A stretch of 64,000 nucleotides of DNA from JAHBWV01 sp964588385 (lineage in GTDB: Bacteria; Planctomycetota; Phycisphaerae; Phycisphaerales; UBA1924), in assembly GCA_964588385.1 (NCBI GenBank), contig CAZPPG010000014.1, positions 12,480-76,479 of the forward strand. The letters run 5' to 3'. This document shows, in pieces, positions 60,901 through 64,000 of this stretch. The stretch's first letter is position 1, and every line of letters starts with the position of its first letter. A model generated the notes under the pieces. It saw only the letters and a list, made by a program, of their open reading frames with translations, was not told the DNA's origin and did no database searches. The position numbers and the translations under genes are program-made.

Positions 60901-61944
60901 CGCGTAGAGCGGCAGGATCTCGGTGTGAGGCGGATGGTGCTTGCGAAGCGACTCGGCGAGCTCGCGGATCTCGCGCTCGCCGCTCAGGAAAACAAGGATG
61001 TCGCCAGGTCCTTCCTTTGCCAACTCATCCACGGCGTGCAGCACGCCCGTCTCGAGGTCGCGGTCCTCGTGGACCATCTGCCCGTCGAGATCCGCGTGAT
61101 CCTCCGCGACCAGCGGGCGGTACCGAAGCTCCACCGGGAACGTGCGCCCGGATACCTCGATGACCGGCGCGGGTGTTCCGTACGAATCCTTGAAATGCAT
61201 CGCAAAGCGATCGGGATCGATCGTGGCCGAGGTGACGATGATCTTGAGGTCCGGGCGGCGCGGCAGAAGCCGGCGCAGATAGCCGAGGAGGAAGTCCACG
61301 TTCAGGCTGCGCTCGTGGGCCTCGTCGATGATGAGTGTGTCGTAGCGGTCGAGCGTCCGATCGCCCTGGGTCTCGGCGAGCAGGATGCCGTCGGTCATCA
61401 CCTTGATGTACGTCTCGGGCGAAGTCTTGTCGCCGAACCGGACCTTGTAGCCGACATCGGATCCGAGCGGCGAGTTCAGTTCTTCCGCCAGGCGGGCCGC
61501 GACGCTGCGAGCCGCGATGCGGCGTGGTTGCGTGTGCCCGATCAAACCGTCCACTCCGCGCCCCAGAGTCAGACAGATCTTGGGCAGTTGGGTCGTCTTT
61601 CCGGAGCCGGTCTCGCCGCAGACGATGACGACCTGATGCTTCGCGATCGCCTCGGCGATCACGTCGCGCTTGGCGAGGACGGGCAGGTCCATCTCGAACG
61701 TCGGCCTCGGCAGCCGCTTGACGCGCTCTTCGCGCCGTGCGATGGCACGATCGATCTCGCGTGCGAGTCCGTCGATGGTGTCGCGCGGCTGGCGCTGGTC
61801 GGGGCGGGCGCGATTCGGAGGGCGTCCGCCGCGCTCCAGTGTGCGAAGCCGAGAGGCGAGGCGCTGACGGTCGACGCGCATCGTGCGCTCGATCAGGTCT
61901 TCGAGTTGGCGGAGGCGGTCGGACACGCGGGGAAGTTGTAGCAA
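57991..61944 (-). CDS. hrpA: HrpA-type DEAH-box ATP-dependent RNA helicase
   Basis: Large RNA helicase of 1317 residues. Motif I CGETGSGKTTQ and the DEAH motif IIDEAHERSLN lie in the first RecA domain, SGRCGRVAEG (motif VI) in the second. Winged-helix, ratchet and OB-fold regions follow, then the long C-terminal HrpA-specific DUF3418 part, giving the family's full 1300-residue length. A Gln-rich Arg stretch precedes the helicase core. Starts TTG 61944 and GTG 61929 both fit; neither has a ribosome site. In E. coli HrpA resolves stalled ribosomes and processes certain mRNAs. It is upstream of argR on the same strand but argR has its own promoter. Confidence 0.93.
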   Translation of the reverse strand: MLQLPRVSDRLRQLEDLIERTMRVDRQRLASRLRTLERGGRPPNRARPDQRQPRDTIDGLAREIDRAIARREERVKRLPRPTFEMDLPVLAKRDVIAEAIAKHQVVIVCGETGSGKTTQLPKICLTLGRGVDGLIGHTQPRRIAARSVAARLAEELNSPLGSDVGYKVRFGDKTSPETYIKVMTDGILLAETQGDRTLDRYDTLIIDEAHERSLNVDFLLGYLRRLLPRRPDLKIIVTSATIDPDRFAMHFKDSYGTPAPVIEVSGRTFPVELRYRPLVAEDHADLDGQMVHEDRDLETGVLHAVDELAKEGPGDILVFLSGEREIRELAESLRKHHPPHTEILPLYARLSADEQMRVFKPHGGRRIVLSTNVAETSLTVPGIRYVVDAGEARISRYNARSKVQRLPIEAISQASANQRSGRCGRVAEGIAIRLYSEQDFHGRDKFTDPEIQRANLASVILQMKALGLGAVEQFPFLDPPDSRQIRDGYETLRELGATDERGELSPLGVRLSKMPIDPRLGRMILAAEHEGCLEEAMVIAAALSVQDPRERPMEAAEKADAAHLEFRNEDSDFLSILALWKFVREQERHLSHSKFRKMCKERFLSFVRLREWEDIHKQLRSLVLEMGIRDSTAPDKPDLIHRALLTGLLTSVGKKEEDREYAGCRGLKFVIHPGSGISKRRPGWVMAGELVQTTRLFARTCARINPEWIEELGGHLLKRSHSDPMWDGRKGRVLANEKATLYGLEVVAGRRVDFGRIDPPEARAIFIQQGLVEGEVRTGVPFVRRNRSLIEDAKGLEARARTRDLLVDAGALYAFYNERLPALVHDVPSLERWWTRAAREDRDKLFMSHEDVLRRDAGSVDDEMYPERLPGEGLELPLSYVYQPGDAEDGITVTVPLEALGSLDEARIEWLVPGMVREKIMTMVKSLPKQLRRLYDAPLLAERVLASPGRGKRRLAEVVREEMGKLAEFPSPSLDEIEHQLPNYLRMNIRVLDAGGELVAEGRDPVALKRDLQDRVRKSLASMASGSFNKEKVERWDFGDLPDSVRVERGGVSAEAFPALVDEGKQLALRVLPSADAAAEAMRIALPRLYMLEAPGAFSNIRRLIPGLQTLALAYATIGNAEELKRDLLWLIAYRAFMPGGEMVRAEQAFRARARDGYARVDSVASEVVETVGAILGAHQSLRLRIDGMNTPMLRGVVAEVEHWASTLIYKGFLVMTPWERLVHVPRYVRAGEHRLMKLGNAGLQRDARMAEQVAPYERRLVERIVAHREKGIVDAKLDRFRWMLEEFRVSLFAQELGTAETVSPKRLEQAWAEVRA

Positions 61945-61981
61945 GCCCGGTCGTTGGGCGTTGTTTCCTTGGCACCTTTGA

Positions 61982-62803
61982 TCATGCGGGCTCGGCGGCC
62001 CATCCGTGGGTTTGTTTCACGAACGTGGTCGGCTCGGCGGCGACGAAGCCGGACTTGCCGAGGATCCAGGGGGTCAGTGTCAGGCCGCGGTCGTCGAGGT
62101 TGAGCACGTTGAAGGCGTTGGGCTCACCTCGGAGGCGGCCGGAGGTGGCGGTGGATGCCTGGACAACCAGCACGTGGTGGCGATGGTCGTCGGTGGTGTG
62201 CTCGTGGGCTTTCCAGAAGCCCTTGTGGAGGTGACCGGCGAGGACGAGGTCGACGCCTCGGCGGCCGAGGACGTTGAGCATAGCCGAGGCGCGTCCGACG
62301 ACTTTGAAGCCGGTGAGTCCGTCGGGAAGGAAGAAGGGGTGGTGGACGACGAGGCACTTGAAGGGGGAGTCCTTGTGCCGGGCGAAGAAGTCGGAGGCGT
62401 GCGCGACCTGGTCTTTCGAGAATCGGCCGTGCGACCAGTTCCAGGAGAGGTCGTAAGCGCGGGCCGTGTTCAGCCCGAGCATGCAGAGGTCGGCCCGGAC
62501 GATGGTCGGTGCGCGGTCGGCGGTGATGAAGTCGTGGAAGCGACCGAGGGGGCGTGTGAAGCGCTGGAAGAGGTTGAAGGCGGGGACGTCGTGGTTGCCG
62601 GGGACGACCAGGGTGGGGCGGTCGAGACGATCGAGGAAGCGGCGGGCCTCGACGAACTCGTGGCGGCGGCCTGCGAGCGTGAGATCGCCGCTGACGGCGA
62701 TGACGTCGGGCGCGAGCGCGTGGATCGCGTCGATGAGCGCGTCTTCGGTGCCGCGCTCGATGTCGGCGAAGTGCAGGTCTGTGAGGTGGACGATGGTCGG
62801 CAT
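61982..62803 (-). CDS. Calcineurin-like metallophosphoesterase
   Basis: Dinuclear-metal phosphoesterase of 273 residues. All five metal motifs are present in order: DLHF (Asp-x-His), SGDLTL, GNHDVP, VVHHPFF and AGHLHKG. The spacing resembles class III cyclic-nucleotide phosphodiesterases (CpdA-like) and lipid or nucleotide hydrolases; substrate is not determined by sequence. There is no signal peptide. It lies 33 nt after the DAGK-type gene on the same strand and 37 nt before the helicase. A lipid-phosphate role alongside the lipid kinase is a reasonable guess only. Confidence 0.85.
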   Translation of the reverse strand: MPTIVHLTDLHFADIERGTEDALIDAIHALAPDVIAVSGDLTLAGRRHEFVEARRFLDRLDRPTLVVPGNHDVPAFNLFQRFTRPLGRFHDFITADRAPTIVRADLCMLGLNTARAYDLSWNWSHGRFSKDQVAHASDFFARHKDSPFKCLVVHHPFFLPDGLTGFKVVGRASAMLNVLGRRGVDLVLAGHLHKGFWKAHEHTTDDHRHHVLVVQASTATSGRLRGEPNAFNVLNLDDRGLTLTPWILGKSGFVAAEPTTFVKQTHGWAAEPA

Positions 62804-62836
62804 CGGAAGAACGGCGGCGTTGGTTCTTGCGGGTGA

Positions 62837-63799
62837 TCAGGGGGCGGGGGGCTGGAGGGGTGCGGCGGGCTTGGGATCGGGAGGAGGAATCGGAGGCGCG
62901 AGGACGTGAACGGCTCGGGTGTGAATGGTGTAGCGGAGGGGAAGGGAGAGCGTGTCCAGCTCGCCGTCGTTGCTGACGACGATGCGCTTGCGGCGGGCGC
63001 GGATGCGGAGGGAACGGGTCTTGAACTCGACGATCGAGCGATCCCAGAACCACCAGCCGGAGCCGAAGGTGAAGAGGAGGCGCGCGATGCCGAGACGCCC
63101 TGTGTGGTGGGCGATATAGACCGAGAGATCGCCGCCGTCCAGAACGTGGCGGCGGTAGGGGGTGAGGGGGTCGCTGCTGAGCGGGTTGTTGGCGATGATG
63201 ACGGAGTAGGTGCGTTTGTGGTCCTGCGAGCCCTCGTGCTCGAGGGTAAGGGAGAGGGGTTGCGCGGTCGCCGCGGTGCGGAGCGCGTCCCAGAGATGGA
63301 CGAGGCGTTCGCGCCAGTGGGCGGCTTCGCGGATCTTCTCGCGGCGTTCGGCGAGCGTGGGGACGATGCCGATGGCGGAAGAGTGGAAGAAGAGGTGGCC
63401 GTTGACTTCGCCGACATCGACCTGTCGTGTCGCGGCGGTGACGAGCGCGGCGACCGCGTCGGAAGTCGGGATCGGGATGCCCAGGTCCTTGGCGACGAAG
63501 TTCATCGTGCCCATGGGGATGATGCCCAGCGCGGTGCGTGTGCCCATGACGCGCGTGAGCGCGGTGCGGATGGTGCCGTCGCCGCCCCCGACGATGAGCG
63601 CGTCGGGCTGCTCGCGGACGGCCTCATCAATGGCCTGCTTGATCTCCGGGCCGGGGACGAGCCGGGTGCTGATGCTCCATTGACGCGCGGCGGCAGCGGC
63701 CTCCAAGAGGCCGATGACTGATCCGTCGTCAGCGGTGCCGGAACTCTGATTGATAACCGCGCGAACGCGCTGTGGTTGTGCTGCGCGGGGATGAGACAT
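62837..63799 (-). CDS. Diacylglycerol kinase-type lipid kinase
   Basis: Soluble lipid kinase of 320 residues of the DagK/YegS/sphingosine-kinase fold. The ATP-binding signature is VGGGDGTIRTALTRVMG, followed by LGIIPMGTMNFVAKDLGIP (the GTxN motif) and a C-terminal beta-sandwich. The last residues are Pro/Ala-rich. Start: ATG 63799, with TAAGCT ending 6 nt upstream, another leaderless arrangement. Substrate may be diacylglycerol, phosphatidylglycerol or another lipid alcohol. It heads a minus-strand run with the metallophosphoesterase and possibly the helicase. Confidence 0.87.
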   Translation of the reverse strand: MSHPRAAQPQRVRAVINQSSGTADDGSVIGLLEAAAAARQWSISTRLVPGPEIKQAIDEAVREQPDALIVGGGDGTIRTALTRVMGTRTALGIIPMGTMNFVAKDLGIPIPTSDAVAALVTAATRQVDVGEVNGHLFFHSSAIGIVPTLAERREKIREAAHWRERLVHLWDALRTAATAQPLSLTLEHEGSQDHKRTYSVIIANNPLSSDPLTPYRRHVLDGGDLSVYIAHHTGRLGIARLLFTFGSGWWFWDRSIVEFKTRSLRIRARRKRIVVSNDGELDTLSLPLRYTIHTRAVHVLAPPIPPPDPKPAAPLQPPAP

Positions 63800-63805
63800 C
63801 GATGG

Positions 63806-63811
63806 AGCTTA
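63806..63811 (-). promoter_or_regulatory. Leaderless -10 element of the DAGK-type gene
   Basis: TAAGCT on the minus strand ends 6 nt before ATG 63799 (gap CCATCG), with no ribosome site. A weaker hexamer than others in the group. Confidence 0.4.
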
Positions 63812-63884
63812 GGGGAGTGTGCGGTTGTGATGATCGTGCCGCGTGTGAAACGACACTCATATTGGCGGACCGGTTGCGGCGCGG

Positions 63885-64000
63885 ACGGGGGACTGAGGAA
63901 GGGGCAGAGGATCAGAGGGACAGAGGGGCGAAGGGGACGGAGAAGGTGGGGCAAAGGGACTGAGGGGCAAAGGGGCAGAGGGGGAAGGCGAAGAGGACTC
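63885..64000. repeat. Polypurine low-complexity tract at the right edge
   Basis: The plus strand is almost all G and A, built from degenerate GGGGCAGAGG / GGGACAGAGG / GGGGCAAAGG words, continuing off the window. It contains no gene. The stretch 63812-63884 is unremarkable. Confidence 0.5.

Overview
The window is a high-GC chromosomal segment that most resembles the planctomycete class Phycisphaerae. The evidence is a C-terminal calcium-binding dockerin ending in Gly-Cys on a secreted beta-propeller protein (3.7-6.0 kb), a membrane protein with a planctomycete-style C-terminal zinc ribbon (19.3 kb), a TPR-sulfotransferase, an atypical ECF-like sigma factor, and a complete peptidoglycan-recycling set. 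No rRNA, tRNA, CRISPR array, prophage or insertion sequence was recognised. About fifty genes are supported, almost all intact. The left end cuts greA.

Layout. 0-19 kb: greA, three separate alpha-glucan/oligosaccharide hydrolases (GH31, GH63, and a glycogen-debranching-type enzyme), envelope and secreted proteins, a sigma-factor unit, an S46 dipeptidyl peptidase, a sulfotransferase, and an orphan RepA-like AAA ATPase flanked by two directly oriented copies of an intergenic repeat. 19-29 kb: deoC with a zinc-ribbon membrane protein, an M42-like peptidase, a large von Willebrand A protein, and a PfkB kinase - aldehyde dehydrogenase - rpiA run. 29-32 kb: a histidine kinase/NarL-type regulator pair. 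32-44.5 kb: a cell-envelope neighbourhood made of two LpoB-like lipoproteins, a COG3014-like lipoprotein and a YcfL-like lipoprotein, converging on a six-gene minus-strand run (SSS symporter, AnmK, MurQ, Dabb protein, 2,4-diaminopentanoate-dehydrogenase-like enzyme, alpha-oxoamine-synthase-like enzyme), with an OPT transporter diverging from it. 44.5-51.6 kb: guaA, a HEAT-like lipoprotein, an RsbW/STAS switch pair, an MlaE permease, a UbiA prenyltransferase, and ribH-nusB-ftsY. 51.6-64 kb: argR-argC-argB-argF-argG-argH preceded by an HrpA-type helicase, a metallophosphoesterase and a DAGK-type lipid kinase.

Two sequence-level patterns cut across the genes. First, at least ten genes that begin transcription units have a TANNNT (or GATAAT) -10-like hexamer ending only 5-7 nt before the start codon, with no convincing Shine-Dalgarno in the remaining gap, so leaderless mRNAs look common here. 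The argR promoter is the clearest case: -35, 17-bp spacer, -10, then ATG, with a TGCATA/TATGCA inverted repeat laid across it. Second, a family of intergenic stem-loop repeats built from AAGAATGCC/GGCATTCTT-type arms sits 3' of genes at four loci, and a different REP/BIME-like inverted pair lies between deoC and the peptidase. Several ordinary intrinsic terminators are also visible. The most promising biology is the envelope cluster at 32-44.5 kb and the leaderless/repeat architecture. No wholly new defence or mobile system was recognised.
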